This document shows positions 36,823 through 48,487 of a stretch of 64,000 nt of DNA, one piece after another. Location of the stretch: assembly GCA_025266875.1 (NCBI GenBank), contig JALLLT010000007.1:868001-932000 (forward strand). Direction: 5' to 3'. The position numbers were made by a program, and so were the translations under genes. Numbering within the stretch: position 1 is the first letter of the stretch; each line of letters begins with the position of its first letter. Under the pieces are notes generated by a model, which was given only the letters and a program-made list of their open reading frames with translations, was not told the DNA's origin and made no database searches. Origin of the DNA: Fennellomyces sp. T-0311 (Eukaryota > Mucoromycota > Mucoromycetes > Mucorales > Lichtheimiaceae).

Positions 36823-37256
36823 TTTGGGTATAAAGAAGTAAAAAGGGAGGGGAGGAAAGAAAACGAGAAAGAGAAAAAGAAAGGCGCGGAGACTTTTTGT
36901 ATCGAGGACCATGCAAGATTTTTTTTTCAGTCACCAGGAAAAAGAGTTGTTGTGCCACACTTTTCCTATCCTTACCCCACCGCTCCTTTTTTGCTCGTTC
37001 CTCTCTCCTGTATCCACGTGGTCTTGGAGAAAGAAAAATGTTGCCATGGTATTTTTCGGAAATGTTGTTAGAACCAAGAAACTTATATTTTTTGAAAGGG
37101 GGAGGGTGGAAGGTGGCGGGGAGTTGTGAGCATGAACGTGTCTCGCGAGTCCAGGTTTTTTGAAGGTCCGGCGCATCCGACACACACACGACGTAAGGGG
37201 GGTTACGTGTCACTGCAATAATCCTTCACCTTTCACTTTTCTTTATCAAAAAAACA
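36823..37256. other. divergent intergenic region, WNK kinase / RPN12
   Basis: 434 bp holding both promoters. Purine-rich on the plus strand next to the kinase start (GGAGGGGAGGAAAGAAAACG). No proteasome-type GGTGGCAAA element seen. Confidence 0.5.
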
Positions 37257-38422
37257 ATGGCAAACCAGGTACAACAACTACGCGATCAACTCAAAGCCGA
37301 AATGAGTTCGCCATCGCCCAGTTTGAATAAATGCAACGATTTGCTTGCTCGATCCAAAGTACGTCCCCTCTCTTTATAGATATCATTCGTAACGCAATAG
37401 CAAATAGATTGCGTTCATTCAACTGGGTGTCTTTACTCCCAATCTCAAAAACATCAATGTCGATCTCATGGTAGCTGCACGTACGTTTTGCTGTCATTGT
37501 TAGAGAAAACGGAAACTGATGAAAAAAAATGGATTTAGGCGACATTCTGGAAGCGGGCGCTTATTACAGCGTACGCGCCAAAGATATCGAGTCGTTTGAA
37601 CGCTACATTGCACAACTCAATACGTTTTATCATGATTTGGCGTAAGTATTTTTTTTGTTATGTCCATGTACAATCTGAAGAGGTGTTGAATTGAATGCGT
37701 GTGTGGGTGAATAGGTCGAAATTGCCACCGTCGCAGCAAATGTATCCATTGACTGCTCTCAACCTGCTTCGACTGTTATCTCAGAACCGATTATCGGATT
37801 TCCATACAGCATTGGAAGGCGTTGATCCCGACCAGCTACAAACCAACCCTTACATCAAGCAAGCCGTTGATCTTGGTACAGACATCTGTTTTTTTTTCGA
37901 CCGACCCGACTTGTACATGGCTAACCGAGTTGAATGCAGAACAATTCTTGATGGAAGGAAGCTACAACAAGGTATGGAGCACACGGAGCTCGGTGCAAGG
38001 AGAGGAATTCTTGTTCTTTTACGACATTTTGATCAATACGATCCGGTAAGCAAGTCGGATAGAAAACAAAGGTGGATGTATGTATGTATATTCATGCAAA
38101 TGCCCCACAGGAACGAAATTGCCAGCTGCAGTGAAAAGGCGTACGAGTCACTACCATTGCAAGATGCCGGCACTCTGTTATTCCTAAAGAACACCAAGGA
38201 ACTGTTGAATTTCGCACAGGAGGTTAGCAAAAGAGAAAGGGAAAAAAAATTAAGCTCGGGAACTGAACCTTTTTTTTTTCTTTGTAGCGAGGTTGGAAGG
38301 TGCATCCCGGTGAGCAGATGGTCTACTTTGGCTCGGACGATAATGCTGCTGTCGAGATACCCCAGGAGCAAATCATCACACAAACATTAGTTTATGCTAG
38401 AGAGTTAGAACGTATCGTCTAA
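37257..38422 (+). CDS. RPN12: 26S proteasome regulatory subunit Rpn12 (PSMD8)
   Basis: Predicted 263-residue lid subunit in seven exons (introns 37359-37407, 37481-37538, 37642-37714, 37876-37939, 38046-38110, 38223-38287). Spliced text follows the family throughout: IAFIQLGVFTPNLKNINVDL, ARDILEAGAYYSVRAKDIES, YPLTALNLLRLLSQNRLSDF, EQFLMEGSYNKVWS, LINTIRNEIASCSEKAYESL, FLKNTKELLNFAQERGW and the C-terminal ETLVYARELERIV-like end (here QTLVYARELERIV). It has the CSN8/PSMD8/EIF3K winged-helix fold. Rpn12 is the last subunit to join the proteasome lid. The length is close to the yeast protein (274). Confidence 0.95.
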
Positions 38423-38567
38423 AACAGTTTTATCGCAAAAGAGATCTGATTCGGAAACGTTAAAAGAGAGTTTATGTCCCGTTCTGAGTTTATTTCTTTT
38501 TACTTCTTTACTACACACCACGTACATCTCTCTCTTTTCTTTTTCAAAAGGTTTTCTCTAAAAAAAA

Positions 38568-39226
38568 ATGGTGGGCGAGGCAATGCTATTCCTGTTTGCA
38601 GTCGTCATGGCTGCTCTGTTGCTTTTTGCAATGGTCTTTTTTGTAAGTGCCTTTTCTTAGTTTTCTTGGAATTACGCGTCTCTAATGCCTACGCTTTTGC
38701 AAAGGTCATCATGTTTTCCGACTTGGAATGCGACTACATTAACCCGATTGATTTGTGCAACAAGCTCAACCAAGTAAGTAGAAAAAAAAAGGAAAAGAGG
38801 AAGGGAGGACGCAAGCCAACCCGAGAAACAAAAACTAGTTTGTTCTGCCGGAAATGGCAACACACGCGTTCTTGTTCTTTATGTTTCTTATCAACGGAAG
38901 CTGGCTCGCCGTCTTGCTGAACTTGCCGCTTGTCGGTTACAATGTCAAAAAGTAAGTCTTGTTGCGGGATTTCGCACGTTGGATGGCTAAGAAAAGGGGT
39001 GGCATAGGGTGTTGAACAGCCAGCATATGTATGATGCGACGGAGATCTTCCGGACGTTGTCGATCCACAAGAAGGAATGCTTTATCAAGGTGGCATTCTA
39101 CCTCATCGTAAGTCGTGTGCGTGTGTCGATAAGGTGTGCAGGTGTGGCTGATGCAAAACGTTTGTGCAGAGTTTCTTCTACTACCTATACCGAATGATCG
39201 TTGCATTGATTGCCGCCGATTCATAG
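38568..39226 (+). CDS. ERV14: cornichon-family ER export receptor Erv14
   Basis: Predicted 137 residues, almost the same length as yeast Erv14 (138), in five exons (introns 38643-38704, 38774-38838, 38952-39007, 39108-39169). It is a COPII cargo receptor that helps transmembrane proteins leave the ER. Three or four hydrophobic segments: MLFLFAVVMAALLLFAMVFF, HAFLFFMFLINGSWLAVLLN and FIKVAFYLISFFYYLYRMIV. Conserved text: SDLECDYINPIDLCNKLN between the first two, LPLVGYN, and the IFRTL motif that contacts the COPII coat. Same orientation as RPN12, 145 bp downstream. Confidence 0.96.
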
Positions 39227-39450
39227 GAGGAAGGCTTTAATCTAGTTGCGCACACAATAAAATTGTACAGTATCCGCTCATGTGTCCGGTCTGGGAAGCG
39301 AATGCCTGTCGAACACGTACGCTTTCACGTGGTAGCTGGGTCCGGGATTGAAACGCATAAGGTGAAGTTTATTAAACATGATATAGAAAAAAAAAGAGAC
39401 AGATATAAATGATAAGAAAGGAAGGAGGGAAATGGGCGGGAATAGATGCT

Positions 39451-42435
39451 TTATCGTCGCTTGAGCTGATTGTCCAGGACCGAACGCTGTTGTCTAAGCC
39501 AGGAATTGGAAGTGAGCGGTGCTACTTTGGAATTGACAAGTTCCTTGTGAGTGCGACGGGCAATATCGACCCAAGCCGACAAGATAAGCTGTTGTTCGCG
39601 ACGCGTCTGTAATCGCGTTTCATGCAGCTGTTTCTTGAGTTTCTCGATCTCTTCGTCACGCATCATCAACTGCGCTTGCAACGAAGTGACCGCCTCGTCA
39701 TAGTTGCCCGACGTGGGACCTTCCGTGATCTTTGACTCTTTGAACATCTTGTCCTGTTGCTTGATAAATTCGCGTGCCTTTTTCAGCTTAATGGTAGTGT
39801 CGCGCAACTGTTCCTGAAGTTGAATCGTTTGCTGTTGCAAATGGGCGTTCTGCTGCTTCAAAGGCTCATCGTCCTTGGCTTCGAATGCGGCCAATGCAGC
39901 CTTCATCTCGCTGTTCAGACGTTCCTTGTCGAGCAACAAATCCTTTTGTTCGATGCTTTGGCTTTGCAGATTGTCCTTTTCCAGCAGCAACTTGTTGATG
40001 TCTTGCAATTGGTTCTTGGACAACTCCTCCAATTGCTTGATGCGTTCGGTGACTTGCTTGAACTCTTCGGCATTGTCGCCAAAGGCAAACTTGCCTTCTG
40101 CAATCTTGGATTCGAGTTTGCTCACTTGTTCACGCAACCCCTTGCTTTCTTTCTCCAAGTCAATGATGTGGAGCCGCAGCGAAAGCGTGTGTTGCGATTG
40201 GTCCATCATGGCGTCAGGCACGTTTTCGCGAATACGCGCTATGTCGCTTTGGAGAATGTCGCGCTCGGCTGAAACTTCCAAGTAGTTCTATTGTCCGGTT
40301 CAGTTCTTGCGCATGCTTTTTGAAAATAAAAAGAGTGGACTCACCTTTTCAAACTGGCTCTTTAGACGGTTGGCATCGTCCAACAAGTGTTGAAGCACCA
40401 CGGCGCGTTGGTTGCGACCCGATGCATTTTCTTCTTGCAAGGTCTTGATTTGACGTTCCAGACGACGTTTGGATAGTTTTCTGACGGACATTTGGACGGT
40501 AAGATACGAGTGTTGCAAACGAGGAAAAAGAAAGCCTTACAGTTCAGTCACATTGGATTCCTTGAGTGAAGCCTCCAGCGAATCATTCAATCCACTTTCA
40601 TCCAAATCCATGTCGTCGATATCATCACCGGCATCGCGTTGTGCCATCACTTGGTCCAAGGTGCCTTTTTTAAACACGTACGATGAATTGCGCTCGCTCG
40701 TTCAGAGCCCCTATTTTTAAAGGTCTTACCACCCAGTTGAACCTCTTGCAGGTTCTCTTCCAGCACTTGAATGCGATCCAAATCACGCACATGGTCGGCT
40801 TCCAAGATCTCGACCTTTTTCGTCAATTGCTGAAGTTCATACTCCATCTTGTGTTTATCGCGAATCAGATCCTTGTTCGTTGTTTCGAGCGTAGTGACCT
40901 GTTCCTTGTACGAATCCATCAAGGTCTTGAAAGCAAGTACTTTGCGATACTCTTCTTCGATCTGCTGGTTTCGATCCATCAAGGTATGGTTTTGTTCCTC
41001 CATCGCCTTGATTTGTCGTCGATAATCCGCGCTTTCCTCGAGTTTCTTTTTGTACTTTTCAATCACGTTTTCCGCCTTTTGCAACTTTTCCGCCGCGTGA
41101 CGGTATTCATCCAGTTGATCGTTCAATTTGGCCGCTTGTTCTGCGCGCTTTGCAAGTTCTTCGCACTGAATGATTTTTTTTTACATATTAGCTTTTGCAT
41201 GGTCGCAGTAAAACGAGGTAAACTCTTTTTTTATAGATGTATGTACCCTGCGTTGCAACTCTTCCATCCTGACGTTTTGCGTATCCATGGACATTTCCAC
41301 TTCTTGACGACGATCTTCGCTGCGTTGGCTATAGATGAGGGACATTAATCGTCGTTCCTTTTGTATAGAATACGAGGCAACGGGTTTTTTACATGTCTTG
41401 TTTCAAGTGCTCGATTTCCGTCCGCATGATAAAGTCAGCTCGGCCCGTCTCGTTTGCTTGTTCAACAGCCTTATCCATATCGCGTAACCGCAGCTGAAGA
41501 TCCTCCTTTTCGCTTTCCAGTTCATCCTGTCTTTTAATTTAAGTTGTCTTTTGTACATTGCTACCAAACAACCAGAAACTCACGTAGCGATAGCGAAGCT
41601 GAGCATGTTCTTCGATCAGCTGGCGATGCTGATTCTGCAACTCTTGATGTTCTTCGATAATGCGAGAAAATTCAGCTGGATTGCGCAAAAGTGGTTCGCT
41701 AACAAAACATTAGACATTGTTGTAAAGAGCCCCCCCCGGGGATGGTAAGACAAAGACTTACTCTCCATAGGTGGATGAACGGTTGTGACCGGTACCCGAG
41801 GCAGAGGCAGGCTGAGGCGGAGCAGATGATCCGGTATCATGATCCACTGGATCCCCTGAAATGGCGAGCATGGCATGTTCGATACTGTGCATGAGGGCGT
41901 GCTGGGCGGACTGTGACAAGGACTGGATCTTTCCGATATAAATTTGGTTCTTGTTGCACATGACAGCGACGCAAATGATGAGTTGACACAACTTGATGGT
42001 TTCTCGCACGTCGGCGTCCTTTGAAATGGCGCCCAAGTTGACTGGTGGCAAGTTCTCCGAGTTGCGATCCAAGACTTCTTCATAGTACCGGGACACAAGT
42101 TTGTGTAGCTTTTTTAAATTGTTAATTTTCAGGACCCAGTTGTCGCCAACATCCGCCGACCGAATCAGCTTGAACCATTTGGGATCACTAATCTGTCTAT
42201 TAAGTAAAGCCGCCCCCCTTTTCGCGCATGAATATTACCACCCTTACATATCAGCAAGCACTTCGAAGAGTATAATGCCGTCCGTCAAGTCCGTAATATG
42301 TCTGCATGGGTGAGAAATATGTTCAAACGAGTTGATCTAGAAAAGTGTCATTATACACTCAGAAGAAAAGAGAAAAAACGCGACTCGATTTACCCATTCA
42401 ACATAAGCGTCAGCTTCGGCTCTCGTCGGCATCAT
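39451..42435 (-). CDS. Hook-family dynein adaptor
   Basis: Predicted 809 residues in ten exons (introns 42337-42393, 42197-42247, 41699-41761, 41527-41583, 41329-41392, 41166-41246, 40665-40729, 40481-40540, 40288-40344). The N-terminal Hook domain (calponin-homology-like, about residues 1-170) reads MMPTRAEADAYVEWINSFEH, DLTDGIILFEVLADIQISDP, DNWVLKINNLKKLHKLVSRY and LCQLIICVAVMCNKNQIYI. The rest is a long coiled coil (about residues 210-760), interrupted by an acidic linker (DAGDDIDDMDLDESGLNDSL). A conserved C-terminal part contains EREQQLILSAWVDIAR-like text (here REQQLILSAWVDIAR). In Aspergillus and Ustilago, Hook proteins link early endosomes to dynein and kinesin-3; that role is transferred. 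Either of two adjacent ATGs (42435, 42432) could be the start. Confidence 0.93.
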
Positions 42436-43589
42436 CGTTTGTTATTAATTTTGAATGAATGAATAAAAAAAAACTGGAGGAAAAAAATGAACTGAATGAA
42501 ATAGTAAAAAGAAAAAGAGGTATTGTAGGTTTGTTGAATGCAAGCAAGTCGCTGCTTTTTTTTAGAAAGAGAGAATAAAAGGGCGAAAAGAGAGGGAAAT
42601 GATAGTTATGACCGGGATTGAGTGATGGTTAAAGAGGGAGGAGTGGTTCAAAAATAAGTTCACGCCTCGCCAACTATTTTGCTTTAGCGGAAAACGTCAT
42701 ACGCCACGAGGTGAACGCGGAGTTGTTGGGCTTTTTTTCTGTATATACATGAAGCAAAAAAAAAAACCTGTACCTGGCGTACCCACTTGGCTTGCTTGGA
42801 TACGATCGATTCGCAGTATCCATGACAACAAACAATCTGCCTGTTGTCAAGTTTGAAATTTTCACTTAAAAGAATAGACAACGATTTCGCCGTCTCACTG
42901 CCAAGGTTTTCTGTTTGTTACCCGTTTGATCTGCAAAGTAAACCAGATGCTTCTTTTGGACGGATTACTAATTTAATGCCGCACTGATCAACTCTTGGAC
43001 TGGCGTATGTTTGCTTCACTGGATATGAAACGTAAAGCAGTTTCCTTTGGGCCACCTTGACATTCTCTGTATGGTTGCTTGGCCTTCCCAACAGTACATA
43101 GACGTTGAACCCCTGTGCTCTGATACACACTATCTATGTAGGATTCACTTTTGCAGTTGCTTTGGCTGGGTGCTAGAGTATTCTTTCACATTGGAAGAGC
43201 TATTAAATGGGTGTAGCATTGCCCCTCGCACAATGCACGATTGCGATAACTACCTGTCGAAAAGTGCCGTTTCTTTGAATGTGTGCGACGGGGCGACTTG
43301 CTTGGCGATAGTAATTCTCTCCCACGTATATCAAAGGGAGCGGTGTTTACGAAGGTCTTCATATCCTACTCTTTGTCAGTGACATTTATTCACAGTGAAC
43401 TAGTCGCAATAGGATACCGACCATGCTACTCACTGATCTCGCTCCCGTCATTCTACTTGATCACGGCCAAATGCACAAAGTGAAAATCAGAATGACAATT
43501 CAGGTAACGTCCGTAACTCTGATAAAGAAAGTTTGGGCTTAGTTGGGGAAGTTACACTGTGGCACCAGTAAAAGAGAACCGAGCGTATT
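42436..43589. other. intergenic, no gene recognised
   Basis: A 65-codon minus-strand frame ending at 42881 (SENFKLDNRQIVCCHGYCES) looks weakly coding and is followed by a possible donor (CAG/GTACAG), but no second exon could be found. The 42470-42660 part is purine-rich leader of the Hook gene. Nothing else seen. Confidence 0.45.
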
Positions 43590-43701
43590 AGTTTCCTTCT
43601 CTTTCGTCCTTTTCACCGGCGCTTGCAAGAGCCAACCGTACGCTGTCCCGTAAAGCTTTGTGATTTTATCCCCTTGAACCACAGCATAGTCTGTCACAAG
43701 G
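43590..43701 (+). promoter_or_regulatory. conserved leader upstream of HET gene 1
   Basis: About 110 bp before the start codon is alignable with the sequence before HET gene 2 (51930-52040) and before HET relic B (about 15090-15197). Shared words include TCTCTTTCGTCCTTTTCAC, GCAAGAG-CAAC, TGAACCA-AG-ATAGTCTG and AAG-ATGTATAT. Conservation outside the coding part may reflect recent duplication or a kept promoter/leader. Confidence 0.5.
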
Positions 43702-45369
43702 ATGTATATTGAGTATGTCACACCACAACAAGTAGCCGATCCAAACTATACCGAGTACAACTCGAAGGGAGGCGAGTTCAGACCCACATGGCTCATCCGC
43801 ACTTCCGACTGGCAAAAGGTCCCTGGCACCGATGCTGTTGATGGCTACCACGCCCTATCGTACTGCTGGGAGCAGTCCGGCGAGACCAAGAAACTTGAAA
43901 ACGGAGAATATGTCTGCGTTGACAATGGATACCACGAAATTACCGACTTGAACTTACGTGCCGTGTGCGATTCATACGGTTTATACGAGCTTAACAAATT
44001 ATGCCCATCCAGACAAATCAGTCTGTTAATCAAAAATTGTCTCAGTTCTGAAGTGACATACGACAAATTGCTCCAGCAGATATGCAAGGACTTTGACATC
44101 GAGTACTTGTGGTATGACAAGATCTGCATCAACCAGGCAAAGAAGGCAGAAAAGCATCGCGAAATCAAGCAAATGCATCTCATTTACAGCAACGCGTGTT
44201 ACACAGTCGCGTTGGTCCCCGAAATCTACATTGAGGATCCCGAAGACTTTGACCGTATGAACTGGTTGCTCGAAACTACCGAAGCTAAATACAAAGCAAT
44301 TGATCAAATGGTGGAATCACTATGGTTCCAACGGAGCTGGACACTGGAGGAAGTCATGATGTCAACGCGGATTTTGGTCATCGGACAGAGCACCCATTTG
44401 TGGTCTCTTGCAGATATCAAACAAGGTGAAAAACGAAAGGAAAACGATCTTCTGGCCAACATGATGCTCGGGTTCAAGGAGCGTACAGCGAAAAGCGCAA
44501 ACCAAGTCCTCCGTTACGCGCACTTCCGTACAAGCACGAAAGAACACGACAAGATATTTGCGCTGGCCAACATTTTTGCAGACATTATTTCCATCGACGT
44601 TGATTACGACAGCGACGTGTTCGTTGCAATGAACGCATTTTACCGACGCTTGGCCCAAAGGGATTTATCGCTCATGTGCTTTGGATCGAATTTATATACA
44701 AGCAAAGTTCCTCGATATACGGCGACCATGGGATCCTATAACCTTCCTTCGTGGACAGGCGTTTCTGGATTGCACTCAAGCAGACTAGTAGCCGATATTA
44801 CACTGGACCAGAATTACGATTATATGATAGACGAAGATATGGTGTTACTTATACGATGCCGATACCACACCGTACAGGCTCGCAAATACAACAATTTCGA
44901 TGTCTTCAACGACGACGAACGAACGAAGAAAGCAAACAGTAACTATTACAAAGTGATAAGCTCAATAGATGACTTTGGGAACGAAAGCGAGGCGTTGGAT
45001 TGGAGTCAATGGACCATGTACATAACGTCAGGCTGGTTTTCCACTCACTATTATAAGCCAGACAACCACACTCAATTCCTCTCGCCGGTGTTATCACTCT
45101 CCCTCGCCGAAGAATGTGACGAATGTGTCATTTTAGGTGTCGTATTTGACAGTGTGATTCCAACAACAGTCGATAATGCCTTTGCTGGTTACGGTCACAT
45201 CTATTTCTCCCCAGTGGCAAGAAGGTCGACCGATGGCTCTTACAAAATAATCGGTACGATGATTCTGAAATATTTCCAGTATAATGAGCCGCACATCAGC
45301 CCTCAAAAAGTAATGGATAAAATGTTCAATGATATTGAATGCGAGACTCACGAGTTTTGCATTAAATAA
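43702..45369 (+). CDS. HET-domain protein 1, intronless
   Basis: 555-residue protein with an N-terminal HET domain. The three usual HET blocks are visible: GYHALSYCWEQSGE (about residues 48-61), YLWYDKICINQAKKAEKHRE with MHLIYSNACYTVALVPE (about 132-180), and SLWFQRSWTLEEVMMSTRIL (about 210-230). HET domains trigger cell death on non-self recognition in filamentous ascomycetes; in this lineage the role is unknown. The C-terminal 300 residues (starting TSTKEHDKIFALANIFADII) are shared with HET protein 2 and match no other domain I recognise. There is no intron, in contrast to most conserved genes in the window. Compared with copy 2 it has an extra or different segment before TYDKLLQQ. Lies 0.8 kb upstream of an F-box/TPR/LRR gene. 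Confidence 0.88.
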   Translation: MYIEYVTPQQVADPNYTEYNSKGGEFRPTWLIRTSDWQKVPGTDAVDGYHALSYCWEQSGETKKLENGEYVCVDNGYHEITDLNLRAVCDSYGLYELNKLCPSRQISLLIKNCLSSEVTYDKLLQQICKDFDIEYLWYDKICINQAKKAEKHREIKQMHLIYSNACYTVALVPEIYIEDPEDFDRMNWLLETTEAKYKAIDQMVESLWFQRSWTLEEVMMSTRILVIGQSTHLWSLADIKQGEKRKENDLLANMMLGFKERTAKSANQVLRYAHFRTSTKEHDKIFALANIFADIISIDVDYDSDVFVAMNAFYRRLAQRDLSLMCFGSNLYTSKVPRYTATMGSYNLPSWTGVSGLHSSRLVADITLDQNYDYMIDEDMVLLIRCRYHTVQARKYNNFDVFNDDERTKKANSNYYKVISSIDDFGNESEALDWSQWTMYITSGWFSTHYYKPDNHTQFLSPVLSLSLAEECDECVILGVVFDSVIPTTVDNAFAGYGHIYFSPVARRSTDGSYKIIGTMILKYFQYNEPHISPQKVMDKMFNDIECETHEFCIK

Positions 45370-46165
45370 AGTAGATATTTAATAGTTACTTCTCAACATA
45401 CAATATCGCTTATTACTAGACTTCCAATACAGTAGTACATTACTATTCGTATTCACCATCATGCTCACCCATTGTTCGGAGCCTATGTGCACAGTAAATT
45501 CTTGTTTCGGATGAACCGGTGGCAGCTTACATAATTTTGTGGACAACTTCTCACTGAGAATGTCTGGTATAGACACGGGCAGAGCTCATTGATATAAATA
45601 CCAAGAGTATACAGGTATTTATTTGTTCCGTTTACTGTTTGTTGTATTTTTAAACGGACTAAACTACACCTTTATGCATGCTAATGTAGCGAGCCATGCA
45701 TGGTCCAATGAAATGAGCAGAGGAAGCTGAGATTATACGACAAAAAGTCAGAACGGTTCGAAGCATAAGCTTTTGCATAAAAAGCCTACGCACTGCTGGA
45801 ATATATTTTTTTTTCTATGTTACCGATCGCAATGAAACGTACCCTGCAATATTCATCTTGCAACTGAGCGATGACGTGTTATTCAGACCAACAAGCAACA
45901 GTGGATATTACCGTGACAACTTCCATAACCATACCTTGTTCGAGTAACTTGATTCAGCAGAATGTTCATTCCTACAACGCTGTACAGCTTCGTTGACAAG
46001 GTAAAATATGCCAACACCTTCGATACAGATGCAAGGCTCTCATTAATAATTCTGTGGCTCGGTTTTTGCAGTTTCACGCACTGTGATACATATGCTCTTT
46101 ATTAGAACTTTGAGAAAGAATTTCCAGCCGTCCCATGGTACCTACCCTTTCGCCAGTAACACTTC
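45370..46165. other. intergenic, no gene recognised
   Basis: Between HET gene 1 and the F-box gene; AT-rich, no supported feature. Confidence 0.5.
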
Positions 46166-48487
46166 ATGTCTTCAGCGACTGCCAAAGCATTACTGCAATC
46201 CAAACAATCGCGCTGCCTTGAAAAACGAAAAGATAGCTTGAATTTACAATCGGTACGAGGTGACAAGGACATCATTACCGATTCGGCATTTCCCATGTCG
46301 GACAACCATCTATTCAATCTCATTCAGGGGCTGGACACTCAATGGCATGCTCATATAACCAGCAAAGAATATGACGCTGCACTGAAAACTGCGATGGAAA
46401 TACAACAATGTGCACCCGAGTCATATTTCGGCTATCAACGCGTAGCACAAACCCATCTCATCCGAAACGACTGTGACAAAGCGTTACACGCGTACCAACT
46501 TGCCTTTGAGAAGGTCAGGGACGATATTACATTGCTACGCAAGTCAGTCGAGAACGCGCAGCATATCTTTGACCAAGCTGCCGTGGAACTTGCAAACGCC
46601 AACCAATTTGATAAAGCCGACAGGATTGCGAACGGAATGATTTCGCTGTTGCCGACATCGCCAACCGGCTACTTGCGTGCTGGCGAGCTGTATGAAATGA
46701 AGAACAAGACCAAGGAAGCAATGGATTCGTACGATCAAGGCATTTCGTCTGTTCCGGTTAATCATCACGCTTTGCTTATTCAACACAAGATCCGTCTCCA
46801 AAAACGCATAGACCGAAAGCCGCACTACGACTTTATCGAACACGTGCCCTTGGAAATCACATCCAAAGTTGCCCAGTACCTTACTGTTCGTGATCTGATT
46901 GAATGTCTAAAAGTTTCCAAGAGTTGGAAGCAGCGAATCGACCAGTGTCCCGAAGCATGGCGTGTGTTGCATGTGGAGTACAATGGCGGGAATATCGACG
47001 TTAATGCCATTCAGAATGTCAAGAGATTTGTACGCCAAGTTGTTATGAAGTCAGCTTCTGGAAACCCGTCGCTTGTAACCGACCTGCTGGCATCGATCGG
47101 TAACGGAGAGTTTGAGAGTCTCACGTGCCTGAGTAAGTTAAATGCTAATATCTGAACCGTTCAGTTGTATTAACGCGCCGAGATAGTATTGGATCGTGGC
47201 ACAATGGATGCACAGTTTATTCCACACCTGATCAAAATATTCGATCGCGTCCGTTTGACACACTTGGATCTGATATTCTCGTTCAATAAGACTGATTCAC
47301 ACATTCCTCTGGATCAAGTGTTGCGATCATGTTCCCATCTCCAACGATTAAGATATCATATGGATTCCCTTGCGACAAAAGTCGACCATGAGCGTTTGCC
47401 AAAAGAGCCAACAAAGATCACCCATTTGTCTATTGGTGGCTATCCCTATTACGAAGGCAAGGTGGAGACACCTCATTTCTTTATCCCACTGATCCCGATC
47501 TTCCCTCACCTTGTCGATCTCTGCATAACCGATAGTTCTCCAGGAGATCTCCAAACGATCACAAAGCAATGTACCAACCTCCGTCGACTAGTCATTATGC
47601 AGCGTCCAAAGATGGCATTTTTGGAATTTCCTGATTCGAAACGTAAAGGTCTGCAATATCTAAACATTGACGGGTACATTGATCCCAATGACGTTGCCGG
47701 TGTCATTGCCCAGAACAGCAAAACACTTTTATCCATTGATGTAACTCTGGGCTACGAGACCGATTGGGATGGCCAACTGGTGGATCCCCATTGGGACTGG
47801 GGACATATCACCAAGTTGAACTGTCCGCTACTCAAGAAGCTGCACTTTTTCATCGACTATTACTGGCCATTCGAGCAATGGATCGGTGATTGTCCGGCTC
47901 TGGAAGATATTCGACTGGAAGGAGTCGCAGAAATGACCGATTCAATATTCGATGCCTTGGAGAGATTACCAAAACTACGGTCGCTTGATCTTGAAGACTG
48001 TCAGAAGCTGACGAATGCCGGACTCTCGGGATTTTTCGACAATTTGCGAAAGCAGGGTTCACAGTTGCATACCGTAGCTCTCCGGTTCTGTGATTCGTTA
48101 AGTACCGAGTCTTTGCTTTCGTTAATGTCGCTTCCAAGTCTCCGCAGCTTGTGTATCCATTCATCCAAAGGCGTCACGGAAACTGTATTACATGATTTTG
48201 CGGCAAACGTCAACTGTAATAGTGCCGTCGAGTCTGTCTCATTTCGCTGGTTGGACGGTGTGACAGATCAGCCACTCCTGAAACTTATACGTGCTCTGCC
48301 CCATCTCCAATCGCTTAATTTATCTTATTTAAACAATATTACCGACAATAGCGTAAACGCAATTGCCGACCTTTCATCCGGAACCAGTCTATCCAAACTT
48401 AATGTTTACTGCTGCAATCAAATTACTCCTGGGGTAATTACTAGTGCTAGAGAATTGCTCGATATAACTCAGGACTACATTGAATAA
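46166..48487 (+). CDS. F-box protein with TPR and leucine-rich repeats
   Basis: Predicted 755 residues in two exons (intron 47133-47186, joined as LTCL-ILDRGTMDAQ). The N-terminal 45-220 region is helical TPR-like: AALKTAMEIQQCAPESYFGY, DKALHAYQLAFEKV, GYLRAGELYEMKNKTKEAMD. A complete F-box follows (VPLEITSKVAQYLTVRDLIE, then CLKVSKSWKQRIDQCPEAWR). The C-terminal 400 residues are leucine-rich repeats (FDALERLPKLRSLDLEDCQK, LNLSYLNNITDNSVNAIADL). The order TPR, F-box, LRR is that of yeast Dia2 and fission-yeast Pof3, SCF ubiquitin-ligase receptors linked to replication and genome stability. The same layout also occurs in large families of Mucorales, so orthology is not claimed. Confidence 0.9.

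Noticed and set aside
43047..43382. 111-codon plus-strand frame upstream of HET gene 1
   Set aside because: No motif; composition fits random open sequence.
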